The notes under the pieces are model-generated. The model had not been told where the DNA came from, searched no databases, and saw only the letters and a program-made list of their open reading frames with translations. From Ceratotherium simum simum (lineage: Eukaryota; Chordata; Mammalia; Perissodactyla; Rhinocerotidae): 64,000 nucleotides of DNA. This document shows positions 12,101 to 23,925 of the stretch, one piece after another. Made by a program: the position numbers and the translations under genes. The DNA lies in NCBI RefSeq assembly GCF_000283155.1, contig NW_004454182.1, forward strand, positions 5,362,292 through 5,426,291. The letters are read 5' to 3'. Numbering within the stretch: position 1 is the first letter of the stretch; each line of letters opens with the position of its first letter.

Positions 12101-13739
12101 GGCGAGTATGGTGTTCTCCCAAGGATCAGATATCTTCACAGAGGTTCCCTACACACCACAAAGTAGTTTTAACCTTCAAAAGTATCAGCGTCCTTTGGTG
12201 TACTTAGAGCAAACCTACATAGAATAACATCCTACTGGATTCAAACAGTAGCATACAAGAGCTCAATCATCCCTGAAGAGCTTTCATTTGACAAAAAAGG
12301 AAAAGGAAACAGGTCTTTGTTGGTTTGCCTTTTTTAAGAAACAAAAGGCTGTTCAATTCTCTCTTCCATTTTCCTGTCTTGATTACACTTCCAGAATTCT
12401 ACATGGTTTGCGGCTATAGAAGACAAAGCTTGCTAGCACCTTTGTCATCCACAAAACACCAATCTTCTTAAAATCATGCAAATTTTTCTTTATAAAGATT
12501 CACCTGTGAAAATGTGGGAAAACAGTACTACAGTCATTTCCGTGGTTTCATTGGTTTTAGGAGTATGGAATTTTTTTCACTTCTACTTTACAAATATGAA
12601 TCTAGATGGGGCAGTGATTCACCAATTTATCACAAGTAGAAAATAGCTCAAATAAATCGTGACTCATTTCCTATTGGATTTATTAGGAAAAATTTCCATG
12701 CCAGGCAAATACATAAGCTGTTAGAATAGAGTGGGAAGGTTAAAAAGGAACAAAAATAAACTCAGAATTCCTTACTCCTCTTTGTGATGAAGGGATAGGT
12801 CTGCAGTCACAGTAGTATATGCTCTGATTTAACTATGAGTAAAGAGGCTATTTGATTAATCAGTTCCTAGCAGGTTTTATGCATTAAATTTACTTTTACA
12901 ACATCCAAAAGTTATTCTTGTCCCTATCTCTCAGTTTGACTGATTACTTATCTATGGTTCACCCAGCACATGCCATGATCACAGTAATGTTCTTTGGAGA
13001 TATAATCATCAAAGAGCATCCCTTGGTTAGTGTGGTACATGAGAAGGGCATAAATAATGAAACAGAACCGAGACCATTAATTCGTTCTGTTTTGTTTTCA
13101 GTGCTCGGAGGTTGGTTTACCAGGTAGGGGGTATGGAGTAGATGGGAAGTGGGGAGAGAAGAGGGGGAAGGGGTGTGTATCAGAATTTTGCACTGATCCT
13201 TTGAGCTTTCTCTTTTACCATGAGCCCTGAAGCTCTGGTAAGCCTTGAGGGCTTAGAAGCTCTCATTTTGGCTTGCCAAGCTTTGGGTATTCCTGGGTCA
13301 CAGAACTCTCATTTGTAGCTAACTGCATGTTTCTCCAACATCAGATGATTATAAGACATCACTTGGCTATGACTTATATGGTTTACATTTTAACTCATTG
13401 TGTAATGCAGATTTTTAAGCAGTTTAAAAAAATTCAAAAGTTTAACATGTTATTGCTAATTAAGAATGCAGAAGAACAGAAGGCAAAAAGCAAAGCCTTC
13501 AAAGTACATATGCCCCTGACTTTTGATGGAGTCACAGAACCGCTGGCTGAGTTCTCTGGGCAGACCTCCTCTGTGTACTGTTCTTTCCAAGCTCTCCCTC
13601 ATGTTGTATAACATTTATGTCAAGGAATTATGACAGTTTGACTCTTTGTAATATCCCTTTGCCAATTTACCTTTTCCCCTGTGTTTTCATTTTTCGGTGA
13701 CTTTAAGGTTTCCATTGTGTAGACATTTTCGAACAAAAT
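12101..13739. other. Non-coding sequence
   Basis: Unique-looking. A purine-rich patch lies at 13128-13175. The 112-codon plus-strand frame at 13273-13611 is the longest in this part, but its translation matches no family I know and shows no domain or codon pattern that convinces me, so it is not called as a gene. Confidence 0.45.
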
Positions 13740-14310
13740 TGTGATTCACCAGCTAATTGAGTACTGATCTTTTCTCAAACGCAGTAGTCAGGGGCTGTGG
13801 CCTGGCAGGTCTTTTTACCACATACTAATGGGAACAGCTGGGTGAGTGCCCTCAGGCAGAACTGAACTGTGCACAGGGCCCCTCCTCACATCTCCCTGTG
13901 GGTAATTAAGAGGTGTAGTGCTCCAGCCTGCTAAGGAAACATCAGCCCTACTCCTCGGTTGATTCTTTTCTCGTGGAGGAGAGAATAGCACAATAGGTTT
14001 TAACCCAATAATGTAAGTACAAGGCATTTGGGAGAGGCATGTTTTCTAGAATCTCTGCATTCAGCTTTCTCCAACAGTCCTAAACCAAAATATTCAATAG
14101 CAGCGTTACTCTAACAAGCCCAAGGAAACAAAGGGCGGAGAATGGAATGTTTCATTGTTATTTTCCTTTGGCATAATCTTGAATTTAAATGATTGGTTCA
14201 TTTCCCTGGTTGAAGGAAATTATTCTTTCAACCTTCTGAGAAAATGAATGCTATGGAATCTAATCATTTTTGCTTTATAATTTTAAAATAATCTAAAAGC
14301 AAGGGGAAAT
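13740..14310. promoter_or_regulatory. Candidate conserved non-coding element
   Basis: No repeat is recognised. It has motif-like segments GTGGGTAATTAAGAGG, AACCCAATAATGTAAG and TTTAAATGATTGG, and scattered retained CpGs (near 13985, 14103 and 14133). The call rests on composition and position next to the repeat-poor block. Confidence 0.25.
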
Positions 14311-15344
14311 AAAGAAAACAATTAAAAAAAAAAACCCTAGAAAATTTGTGTCAGTAATAAAGATCCCAAAGGGTACGAAATGTAAGGTCTACCAGATATA
14401 TATTTTTTGCCCTGTCAAATGCATATTTGACAGGTAAAGCAGTATGCTTTTTTTTTCCTCAAGTATAAATTCCACTTCCCTGGATGTGCTTGACTTATAG
14501 CCAGAAAAGACTGGAAAGTTTCACTATGTGCTTCACAAGTAAGGCTCAGCCAAACGGGAATGGGTTTTGTCCCACTGCTATTTATTAAAGGACCTTTCTT
14601 ATCTAACCCTCTAGGGTACCACAATAGTGAGTTCACATCTTGTTCTTTTGCATCCTATGAAAGTACTTCTTAACATTTTGGGATTGTTTTCGTTGTGGTG
14701 GTAGTAGTGGTGTTTGTCATTTGTAATTGGGACTTTATAACTAAAGGATTAGCTGAGACAAATTGAGCAAATATTATGGAGAGAACTGTTGATAGTTTAA
14801 CTGTAGTTAATTTCCCCCGTTTTCTTTGGAGTCTGTCTTTCACACTTTCCATCCCCTGTGTCTCTGTCTCTCTCTCTGTTATCTCCCTCTGTCTGGCTCA
14901 GAGTCAATTTGTCTATCTGCCTCTCTTTCTAGTAGTAGTGAAAACATATTAATATAACCATAGTTTGGTTTTGAAAGAAGCACTGAAATTAAGCCCATAC
15001 CAAGTGCTGCCTCCTTCGTGATCCCAAAACCCTCACCCTGGGACCACCCTTGCTGCAACTCTCTCCTCTGACCCCCTTCTGCAACCAGCACTGGTGTGTT
15101 TGCAGAAAGAGCCCGGCTTCCAAGTCCACGATTGCTAAAAGTTCCAATCTACAAAGTGTCTCCCTGGTTCCATGAATGTCTGTTTTGTGTTTGGGAAACA
15201 TTCAACGTGATTTTCCAAGCAGAAAATTTTAGAAGTGTCTGATCACACTGTTTTTCTAATGGCTTTGTGTAAATGGATTGACGGTTAAGCATTTTGTTTA
15301 TTCTGTCTGAAGGTGTCATGGGCGAAAAAGTTGAAATATTTTGT
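14311..15344. other. Non-coding sequence
   Basis: Contains a C/T-rich low-complexity stretch near 14855-14932 and short poly(A/T) tracts. The two overlapping minus-strand frames near 14879-15201 have no recognisable homology. Confidence 0.5.
14855..14932. repeat. C/T-rich low-complexity stretch
   Basis: Imperfect (TCTC)n/(TCTG)n sequence. Simple repeat, not a gene. Confidence 0.7.
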
Positions 15345-15720
15345 AGCAGCTTTTTTTATTATAAAAGTATCACAGATTGAAAATTTTAAAAACACAAATA
15401 TAAATATATATCTATATATCTGTGTATGTATACATTCAGAAGAAAATAATAAAAACATTCATAATTCTCCCACCAAGGAAATTACATTTTACGCTGTGGT
15501 ACATTTGCTTGCAGTTTTTTTTTAAAATGTAATATATGTACATACACTTGGCATTTCAATCTATAAAACAGTTTGTAGAACACCTTTCTTTTCATTTAAC
15601 CTTATGTCATAAACACTTCTGAATTGTGTTCTTCAAAAATATGATTTTGATGGCTGAACAATATTCTATTATGTGATTATACTACGATGTACTGAAAAGG
15701 TACTTATTTTTGTACAGAGA
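15345..15720 (-). mobile_element. Ancient L1 fragment, diverged
   Basis: 'TTCTTCAAAAATATGATTTTG' then 'ATGGCTGAACAATATTCTATT' and 'GATTATACTACGATGTA' matches the reverse-complement L1M signature (AATGGCTGCATAATATTCCATTGTATGGATG). The left part is AT-rich and less certain. Confidence 0.5.
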
Positions 15721-16206
15721 GGGTTAAAATGAAGAACCTAGTATGTAAATCCTCACACACATCTCTACGTTTTTAGGAAAAAAAATGGATTTTGTCAAAT
15801 GAAAACAACCTGTGATTTCAAATCTTCTATTTTCACTAAATAGATAGATATTTAAGATATGCGTGTTTTAATATTGGACTTTCACTGTTTTGGCATATAT
15901 CCCACCTAATACAGTATTCAAAATAAAGCCATCTGATTTCTACAAAGCACTCATTATAATGATGACTTTCAGGCCAAGTATTGGTATAAAATCATTCTTT
16001 TTAATCCTGAAGATATATTCTTGTCTTTGCTAAAAATAAATGTTCCAAACTCTACCTTGATACGTAGAAAAGGTAACCCTTTAAGATAGTGCTCAACTTT
16101 AAACAAACAAAATCCAAAAGATTTAGAGATAAGAGTTATAACCTTCTCATATAAATGTGGCTCACAAAGCATAGGAAAGTGACATTACTACATTACTGAC
16201 TTTTTA
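15721..16206. other. Non-coding sequence
   Basis: AT-rich. No repeat or exon recognised beyond the neighbouring L1 and MIR. Confidence 0.5.
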
Positions 16207-16465
16207 CTATGTAACAACACTAATAATAGCTAATTCTTACTGGATTCTTACTAGGGTCAGGCACAGTTTGAAGTGCTTTATATGCAGTAAATCATTTAAT
16301 CCTCATAAACAATTCTATGAGACAGATTGAATTATAAACTCCATTTTACAAATAAGGAAAGTAAGGCTCAGAGAGGTTAAGGAACTTTCCCAAAGATGCC
16401 CAACAATATTGGAGGAGGTGGTATTCAATCTCAGGAAGCCTAACCCAGCACCTGCGCTCACCTCC
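16207..16465 (-). mobile_element. MIR SINE, near full length
   Basis: Reverse MIR with all landmarks: TAATAATAGCTAATTCTTACTGG, GGCACAGTTTGAAGTGC, TCATTTAATCCTCATAA, CTCCATTTTACAAATAAGG, GGCTCAGAGAGGTTAAGG and GGTATTCAATCTCAGG. It is well preserved for so old a family. Confidence 0.88.
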
Positions 16466-16607
16466 TCACCCCTATGCAACGCTGCCCCAGTGTGTGTACA
16501 CATCCATTGCAAGTGCTCATGTGCCAAGAAGCTGCTCGTTCAGAAAGAGATGAGTCTGAAAGGTCTTCTATTTTATAATGTAATGAAGGGCTTATAACCA
16601 AACACGT

Positions 16608-16710
16608 TCACACACACACACACACACGTATATGTATATATATACATACATATATGTATCTATATATGATATAAATATATCTTATATATTTGACTATATA
16701 TGAGTAGTGT
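16608..16710. repeat. (CA)n followed by (TA)-rich microsatellite
   Basis: About ten CA units at 16608-16627 lead into an alternating TATA/TACATA tract to about 16710. Likely polymorphic. Confidence 0.85.
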
Positions 16711-16744
16711 AAATATACAAGAAAATATTTTATAATAATTATAT

Positions 16745-16945
16745 TTAATGTATTTAAAGAGCTTTTATTTACATTTTCCTATCTGTGAGGAAGGCAGAGA
16801 TTATTGAACCCATTTTACAGGTGAGAAAACAGGCTCAGAGAGGTTAAAATATCTTAGCCAATGCCCTATAGCTGGGAGAGGCAGAGTGGGAATTAGGAAC
16901 CAGATCATCTTCTGTTAGTCCACTGCTCCGTCTACTCACCTTATA
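16745..16945 (-). mobile_element. MIR SINE fragment
   Basis: 'CCCATTTTACAGGTGAG' and 'GGCTCAGAGAGGTTAAAAT', then 'TATAGCTGGGAGAGGCAGAG' and 'GGAATTAGGAACCAG', follow reverse MIR. This is the second MIR in this orientation within 600 bp. Confidence 0.82.
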
Positions 16946-17534
16946 CATCACCGATAGTGCCCTCTTAAAGTATCTGAAGGCATGAGCAGAAATTAATGAG
17001 GAATAGGAAGAAGAAAAAAAAGGTATACCTTTATGTATGTTTAGATCTAGAAAACTCTCGCAAAGAGGAGAGAATGACAGAACTGCTCTCTGAAGATGAC
17101 GTGTGAGGTTAACAGACAAGAGAGAAGGAAGAACTACTCAGTTCATTTTTTGCTTCCATTCTCCTTGGTAAGAAGGATGAATGTCAAACAAAAAACTGAG
17201 GGAGAATAGCAGTGGGTAATGCAAATACTAAAGGCAGAACTCCTTTCAAGAAACAAGGGAACTTACAACTGACAGCCTAAGATAAATATAATCACATTTG
17301 GTGGGGGGAGTAATTGTTATTAATCTCAGTATAATATAAATTATTTCTAATGACATCAGATAGATAAACAGATGCTGTTATAATGCTTCACTTGGACATG
17401 AAGATACTGCTTACTGAACAGATAACGTGAGGCCACCAGCCTTGCATTTACGCTGAGTCATTCTCTGGTCCATTTAACCTCCCTTGTGGCCAGTGGCAAA
17501 CATTTGTGAGACAGGTAGTTGGAGTCAGAGTTCA
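16946..17534. other. Non-coding sequence
   Basis: Unique-looking. A G-run occurs near 17301. No exon recognised. Confidence 0.5.
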
Positions 17535-17590
17535 GTTGGCACAGTGCTGTGTACATAGTAGGTGCTTGAAAAATATTTGCTGACTTGAGT
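17535..17590 (+). mobile_element. L2/MIR 3'-terminal fragment
   Basis: 'CACAGTGCTGTGTACATAGT' followed by 'AGGTGCTTGAAAAATATTTGC' is the shared 3' end of L2 and MIR (CACAGTGCCTGGCACATAGTAGGTGCTCAATAAATATTTG). Confidence 0.7.
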
Positions 17591-19214
17591 AGAATGGGAC
17601 TGAACTCTTTGATGAGGTTGTCCATGCACAGAAGTTCTCTTTTTCTAAAATACAACCTTCCTACAGGGCCTTGAGAAAAGATGAAAATCACTCAAAATTT
17701 GTCATGAAACAAAGAAAAACTAATAATTAGAAATAAGACATACAAAAACATTTTGATATCGTAAAGACTTGCTCTTCTTTTAACACTCTGATCTTGGTAA
17801 ACTAGAATAATAACTGTGTACAATTACGTTTTAATTTATGCTCCAAATGAAAAAGTACTTTTTTAAAAAGTAGCATTTTAAGTGTCAGAGAAAAGGCATA
17901 TTAAACTATTATTTCTTTCTCAGTGATCATAAAAACATGCATTCTGAAATCAGGACAGCTAGATGCTTAAAAGCCCTGCATATAGGGTAATAAATAAGAT
18001 GAATGAATAATTGAAATTTTGCAATATGTGGCACCAATAGATTAATTTTTACAAGGGAACTTATTTCCAGTAATGATCTTAGGAAGTGATCTCTCATTAG
18101 TAGCTGTCAGAGACTAGAGGAGACGGCCAGCTTCACTACCTAAAATGAAGTGTCAGAGCTGAATTCTTACTGATTTCTCTTCAGAATATTTTCCAGGTAA
18201 CTCATGTCCACGCTAACAAGCCAAGCTGCTCCTGAGGTAGATCTTGCTGACAGAACATAAAAAGCCTTTTTCCCCACTGCTACCAAGCATAGAATTTGTG
18301 AATTCAAGCAACTATTAATGAGTTTTAAGGGGACGCTTAGTGCACAACATGGAAAATAATGCATCTTCTTTTTCAAATTCTGTAAAAATTTAATCCTCAA
18401 AACAGACATAACCATAAAAATAAAACTTATCTTTAATGGATGTTGATTCAACAACAAAGATATTGCCTATTCAAATGTTATATTCTTTAGAGGAGTAAAT
18501 TGTTGTGTGTGTGCACCCACATGCACGATGTGAGTGTGTTATGTATTTCTAGAAATTAAATTGATCTAAGGAGATATAATTCCTTATAAGGCCTATAGAC
18601 GCCGTCCGAGTTGTGTTTCACAAATTAGAAGTAGTTTCTGCTACTCTTTTTTCCTTTAATGTCAACCCTAATTGTTCAGGTCTTACTCTGGTAACAGTCC
18701 AATGACTTTCAGAGTGTATCATGCCTTTTTATTCATAATGGATAACTATTAGCATCAATTTTTATTACATTCAAAATAGCCATCAGTTTCTCCTTCAGTT
18801 ACATGTTTAAATGTCATGTGGTTATTTTCTGCCTTGTGGATTAGACAGTAATCAGAACCAGAGTGACTTTAGCTTGAACTGACCCATGGGATAAGAGTAG
18901 TCTGAATTATAGAGAAAAGAAGTGGGAAAATAAATAGAGATTTACAGTGATCATCTAAGAGGAGAAAGAAGGACTGGGTGCAGGAGGGACTTCCAAAGAC
19001 AAAAGTGCCAGAGAGAATCTGCTTTCTTCAGTTCTTAGCATAGCCTTCAGGCTAATACATGTCAAGAGACTCATGCATACATGGCCCAGAGTCTGTTTCT
19101 GCTGGTTTGCTTGACCCCATGCCTTTTCTGTCCTAAGCTCTACCTCTTTCAGAAGGGAGCACGTTAAAGGCCCATGACATTATGTTTTAAATCATGAGTT
19201 TACACATAGAGTGT
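17591..19214. other. Non-coding sequence
   Basis: Unique-looking AT-rich DNA. A weak TG/CA-alternating patch lies at 18503-18540. The minus-strand frame at 18167-18457 has no recognisable homology. Confidence 0.5.
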
Positions 19215-20290
19215 GAAGTGTAGCAAAGCATTTATTGCGCACCCACCAGTTCCAGGTACCATCGCAGGCTCTGGGAATACAGCAAACAAGACAGCTGGGA
19301 TTCTTACTTTATGGGGCTTTCAGTATAACGGGGAAGAAAGACATTAATCAAATAATTACAAATGTTAAGTGCTGTAGAGGAGAAAGCCAGGCTGCTGTGG
19401 AAATATAAAGTGGAAGACCTCACTAGGTGTGTGCAAATGCATATGCAGGGGGTTGTGGGGGAAGGGGTACCGAAAGCTTCCCTGAGGCACTGTCACGTAG
19501 GCAGAAATCTGAAGGATGAAGCAGAGCCGTCAGTACTGTGCTGCTGGTGTTCTCAACTCCAAAAGGTGCCATTCAGTTAGATCATGATGTAAATACATGG
19601 GTCACCCCTGCAGTTGTACCTGGCACGCTTTGCACAGCTGCCCACCGGTGTCTCTGAGGATGAGTAGGAGTTAGCTAGCTGATTAGCAGAAATAGATGGG
19701 GAGATATTGATGGGAAGAAAAAGATCACAGAAAGAAGAGCATTATGTCCTTGAGATAAAAGAGAAAAACGTATCATAGAAGTAGAGAGTGGCTGGAAAAG
19801 AAAACAGGGGACCCAATGGCTGAGTTTTGAACACAATGTTATGGGTTTATCATGTTGTCCTAAAAGAAATGGAAAGCCATTTGTATGAAGTGCACTGAAA
19901 ATGTTACTCAGAATTAAGATCTAATTGCAGAAGGGCAAAATCACATGTGGGGACTAGGATTTAGACTTTTCTAACAGTTAATTTGAGAACTGATTGTGGC
20001 CAAGATTAAGACTGTGGCAAATTCTAGCCATGTTTAGCAAGTAGAATGTACACTTGGGTGTAAAAGGTAAAAAATAGGGACGACTCAAGAATGACATTGA
20101 GATTCCTGGCTTGAAGGTGATTGATTGTACCATATCCTCAAATAAGACACAATGGGCGTCAATTTTTAACATGTTGAGTTTTAGTATGGGACATACCAAT
20201 GGAAATATTAAATAGAAAACGATATGTGGTTCGGGGGGGAAGAAGAGAGATCTTGATTGGAGGTATAAATTTTGGAGTAAAATACTCTAT
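19215..20290 (-). mobile_element. Long L2 LINE relic, interrupted
   Basis: On the plus strand it follows reverse L2 for about 1 kb: 'GCATTTATTGCGCACCC', 'CTGGGAATACAGCAAACAAG', 'GTTAAGTGCTGTAGAGGAGAA', 'GCAGAAATCTGAAGGATGA', 'GATGAGTAGGAGTTAGC', 'GAAATGGAAAGCCATTTG', 'AATGACATTGAGATTCCTGGC', 'AACATGTTGAGTTTTAGTATGG' and 'GGTATAAATTTTGGAGTAA'. About 137 bp at 19520-19656 does not fit L2 and looks inserted. The open reading frames here are shadows. Confidence 0.8.
19520..19656. other. Unidentified insertion inside L2
   Basis: The L2 match stops after 'CTGAAGGATGA' and resumes at 'CTGAGGATGAG', so about 137 bp sits between near-identical AGGATGA copies, a possible target duplication. I cannot assign the insert to a family. 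Confidence 0.4.
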
Positions 20291-22084
20291 TTGAATATAT
20301 TCAAATCTACTTGTATCAAGAGTTTCTAAGTGTACAGCAAAAGTCAAAGGATTAGAAATCAATACTACTAAAATATGTCAGAGCTTTATGAAGCCACCTA
20401 AGTGAAGAGGAAACTTCTATTTTATATTCTAGAAGCTTTTTATTTTTACAAGAATGATTATGAATGGCTATATAGTTTTCCAAGTGCTACAATTTTTAAA
20501 CCTATCTCTTATGTTATAATTTATTTAATTTATAGCATATAATTTTTTCAGCATTTTATTATACATTTTGAGAACATTCTGTATCTAAATCTCGGCATCT
20601 ATGATTATTTCCTTAAAATTATTTTCAGGTGTTATAAGCATTTGTTAAAGACTTGAACATATTTCCAAAGTTCTTTCCATAATCACTTCACTAATTGAAA
20701 CTGCCAATGGTATTTCATAAACATGTGAAGAAAAGACTTTCAGCCCAAGATTTCAGGAGAGAGGATGTGCAACCAATGTCTTTAGACTGGAGGTAGACTC
20801 TCCTTATAAAGTTCCTGTGTTCCTGGAAAATTCAGAGATATCAGGGTAGGATCCTGAGGGGAAGAAGTAAGGATCTGGCTAATCAAAGCCTGCTGAGGGT
20901 TCTAAAGGGGTGGAATGAATGTGGCCCTTAAAGTTCAGTCCAGCACATGGGGTCAGAAAGAAGGAGATTTCAGGCCAGAAGCCTGCTCAGGATTAAAGAA
21001 TTTACATGCCTCTGGCTTCTTTTGTAACAGTACCCCTTCCAACTCCCAACTATATTATGGACACAGGATTCTGATTTTGAAAAAACAAATATCACAAACT
21101 GTAATACAAAAAAATTCACCCACTCATGCACAAATGCTTTCTCGTGGGCATGACGTGTGATCAGTCACCTTCTGGAGAAAGAGAGGTGGACAGACGGTCA
21201 ACATTCTCCTTCACATTCTCAATACCAACATTTGTTCCCAAGCCTTGCCTTGGTTCCTCTTAAGGAACTGTCTGGTTTTCTAGTTAGTAGGCCTCCTAGA
21301 GGAGAGGGAGCAGGCCCAACACACATTCCCTGGCCTAGAAAGTTCCTTTGGAGGCTCTTTCCCTCCCCATATCCTTCTTCTCTTCTCCAACCAGCCCTTC
21401 AACACCAGGTACAAGGCAGTCTTAAACTACTGCCAAATCCACAGTGTGTTTCTGAAATATTGTCAAAACAACTTGTTTGCATGTTTATACCTCTGCCTTT
21501 AATTTTTTTTTTTTAATTTCCATTAATTTTCCAGGGTTAGACAGACCTTCCCTCAGACCCATTCTTTCTCATTTTTCACCTCCATTCCAAACTCTTTCTT
21601 GTTGGATCCACTGGCATAAACTCTCGTCTTGAGTTCATCATTATCACTGACAACTTGAACCACTGTTGTTATCATTGGTAGAGATAAAAACCTGTGTTAA
21701 GATCTGAACCATAACCCAGACCCCTGGACCCTTGGAACACAATCCAATTGGATCACAGTGGATCTTACAAATACTCCAAATCATTCTGAGATTCACACAC
21801 AGACTATAAAGAACTAAACGGTTAATTTTAACTTAGAAACAATGCTATAAAGGATTGCATTCAGGGTGTTTGGAGTTCTAAGAAAGATATTCTCTGAATT
21901 GGTGTAAATCTTGAAGGAGACTTGAACTTGTCTGAAGACGTCAAACATATTTACCAGCCAATTTGAAGCCCAATAATGAAAATAACATTTGAAAGTAAGA
22001 TTTTTTTGTTCCTTTCGTGGTCATATGGTCTTTATAGCAGGTGGTGAGTTTCCCTGAGGTCTTCTTCCCCCAATGTATTTTCCC
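20291..22084. other. Non-coding sequence
   Basis: AT-rich first half (20400-20700), then mixed sequence with a T-run at 21500-21514. The plus-strand frame at 21157-21516 (119 codons) has no recognisable homology and ends in the T-run. No exon called. Confidence 0.45.
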
Positions 22085-22330
22085 TCCTTTAACTTGGCTG
22101 TTCCTAAAATGTGCTGTCCTCCCCTTTGCTTGAGTAATGTCTACTACGTCTTCTGAGCCTAAGTGTCAATTTCTTGGGAAAATTTTCCAAAATGCCCAGA
22201 GTGGGAAGGATTTCTTGAGCTACACCCCGAGAGCACCTGGGAATCCTTCATCATATTTACCACTCAGATGATTTTAGACCAGAAACTCTGTGTGTAATTT
22301 CTCCCCCATTTCCTGTTTTCCCACCTTACT
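22085..22330 (+). mobile_element. L2 LINE fragment, diverged
   Basis: 'TGGCTGTTCCTAAAATGTGC', 'TAAGTGTCAATTTCTTGGG', 'TCATCATATTTACCACTCAG' and 'CAGAAACTCTGTGTG' follow the 3' L2 pattern loosely. Diverged. Confidence 0.45.
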
Positions 22331-22974
22331 CCATTGACTCTCCCTCTCCAGTCCAAGTACGATATCCTAACTTCCATACCTGTTCAGACATTTTAGGTAC
22401 TAAAACTCAGACCAGTCCTCCTTGAAACTCCAAGCTTGGATCTGACTCGAAACTTCCCTCCTCTCTCCTATGGACTCCAAGTCTTCCTGAAGATGAGGGC
22501 AGAGAGGAGGGTAAGCCTTTCTTTATGCAGCAGCCATAGCTTTAACACTCTCCTTGCTGGTAATTTCTGCTTCTCTGGCGTACCCTAAGTGGCTGCCCAG
22601 GTCTTTTGCATGGGCTGACTTCAAATGCCAGCTCTCTCATGGGATATATATTTGGATGTCTTAAGTGGCCAGGGACAGACCCCTGATTGCACAACCCCAG
22701 GATGTCCCAATTCTGGTTCCACCTCTTCTCTCAGTTTAGCTGTAGGAGGTGGACGATGTTTCACCTATAGCCTCTGGCTTCTGAGGCTTCCTGACCCACC
22801 CGGTAGCCTTTTGGGAGCTAGGATTGGTGGTGTTCAGTACCAATTAAGCTTTGCTGTGTCCATGTCATCCCTCAGGGACTCACGTAGTCATGCCACACCA
22901 ACAAATACTGAGCATGCAGCCTGTCTGCCATCCCCCCTGCCCCCATTTGTCTTGTCCTCTGTTCAGATAGGCCC
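22331..22974. other. Non-coding sequence
   Basis: Moderately GC-rich C/T-biased sequence. Part of a 150-codon frame starts here (22625) and runs into L2. The translation is proline/serine-rich, as expected from C/T-rich DNA, and resembles no known protein. Confidence 0.45.
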
Positions 22975-23656
22975 AAAGGCCAGTCAACATCACAGCCAAA
23001 CTATTATCTCCTTCCCAGACTCTTGCAATAGCCTTCTAATGAGTCTCCCACTGCCACTCTTGGCCTCTACCATCTAGCTTCGCAAAATTAGTGGGGTAAT
23101 CCTGTGATGATGGAAGATAGATCACATCACCCCTGCACTCACGAACCTTAAATGGCTGCTTCCCTTCTCATTCCAAGAAAAAGACAGATTCTTTACAAAA
23201 ATTTAGAGGGTCTAATGATTTTGCCTCACCAACTCTGCAACCTAATCAACCCCCACTTTGCTCTAGCTACACTGATCTTCTCAGTATTCCTCAAACACAC
23301 CAAGCATGCCCCTGCCTCAGGCCCATGCACTTTGTTTCCTCCATCTGCCCTGATGCTTTCCCCGCACCTGCATGGCTCAGCCCTGCTTCCTTAGTCTCAG
23401 CTCAAACATCCTCTTATCAGAGAAGTCTTCCCCAACCACCCACATTAAATGTCAATCCCCTCATTCTTTCACCCTGCTTTGTTTTTCTTTATAATGGTTA
23501 TCACCGCTTGACATATGTATATATTATTTTCCATCTCCGTAAACCAACACATAAACTAACACACCAACACATAAACATATAAACATATAAAAGTAAGCTC
23601 CATGCATGAGATCAAGGACTTTGCTTTGCTCATCTCAATATTTTCAGTGCTTAGAA
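22975..23656 (+). mobile_element. L2 LINE 3' region, part 1 (split by SINE)
   Basis: A clear L2 series: 'GACTCTTGCAATAGCCTTC', 'AGTCTCCCACTGCC', 'CACATCACCCCTGCACTCAC', 'CTCTAGCTACACTGATCTTC', 'CCTCAAACACACCAAGC', 'CTCAGGCCCATGCACTTTG', 'GTCTCAGCTCAAACATCC', 'CAGAGAAGTCTTCCCC', 'AAGTAAGCTCCATGCATGAG'. It continues after the SINE at 23856. The reading frames at 22625-23077 and 23152-23582 are noise in this repeat. Confidence 0.9.
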
Positions 23657-23670
23657 CAATGCCTGGCAGG

Positions 23671-23855
23671 GCCGGCCCCGTGGCTTAGCGGTTAGGTGCG
23701 CGCGCTCCGCTGCTGGCGGCCCGGGTTCAATCCCGGGCGCGCACCGACGCACCGCTTCTCCGGCCATGCTGAGGCCGGGTCCCGCATACAGCGGCTAGAA
23801 GGATGTGCAACTACAACATACAACTATCTACTGGGGCTTTGGGGGGGGGGGGAAC
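23671..23855 (+). mobile_element. Perissodactyl tRNA-derived SINE (ERE-like), young
   Basis: It has the full head GCCGGCCCCGTGGCTTAGCGG, the CTGCTGGCGGCCCGGGTTC body, GCACCGACGCACCGCTTCTCC, and 'CTACTGGGGCTTTGGGGG' ending in a G-run. It sits in the middle of the L2 3' end between two perfect 14-bp copies of CAATGCCTGGCAGG (23657-23670, 23856-23869). High CpG retention and the perfect duplication suggest a fairly recent insertion. Confidence 0.96.
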
Positions 23856-23925
23856 CAATGCCTGGCAGGTATATAATAGGTCATCAATAAATATTTAGTT
23901 TGAATAAATAAATAAGTCATCTAAT
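23856..23925 (+). mobile_element. L2 LINE 3' terminus, part 2
   Basis: 'AATGCCTGGCAGG' then 'TATATAATAGGTCATCAATAA' and 'ATATTTAGTTTGAATAAATAA' is the terminal L2 sequence (TGCCTGGCACATAGTAGGTGCTCAATAAATATTTGTTGAATGAATGA). It continues the copy cut by the SINE. Confidence 0.9.

Noticed and set aside
21157..21516. 119-codon plus-strand frame
   Set aside because: No homology, biased composition, and it ends in a poly(T) run; no splice or start context.
22625..23077. 150-codon open frame, the longest in the window
   Set aside because: Its second half is L2 3' sequence and the first half is C/T-rich. The translation resembles no protein and shows no domain.
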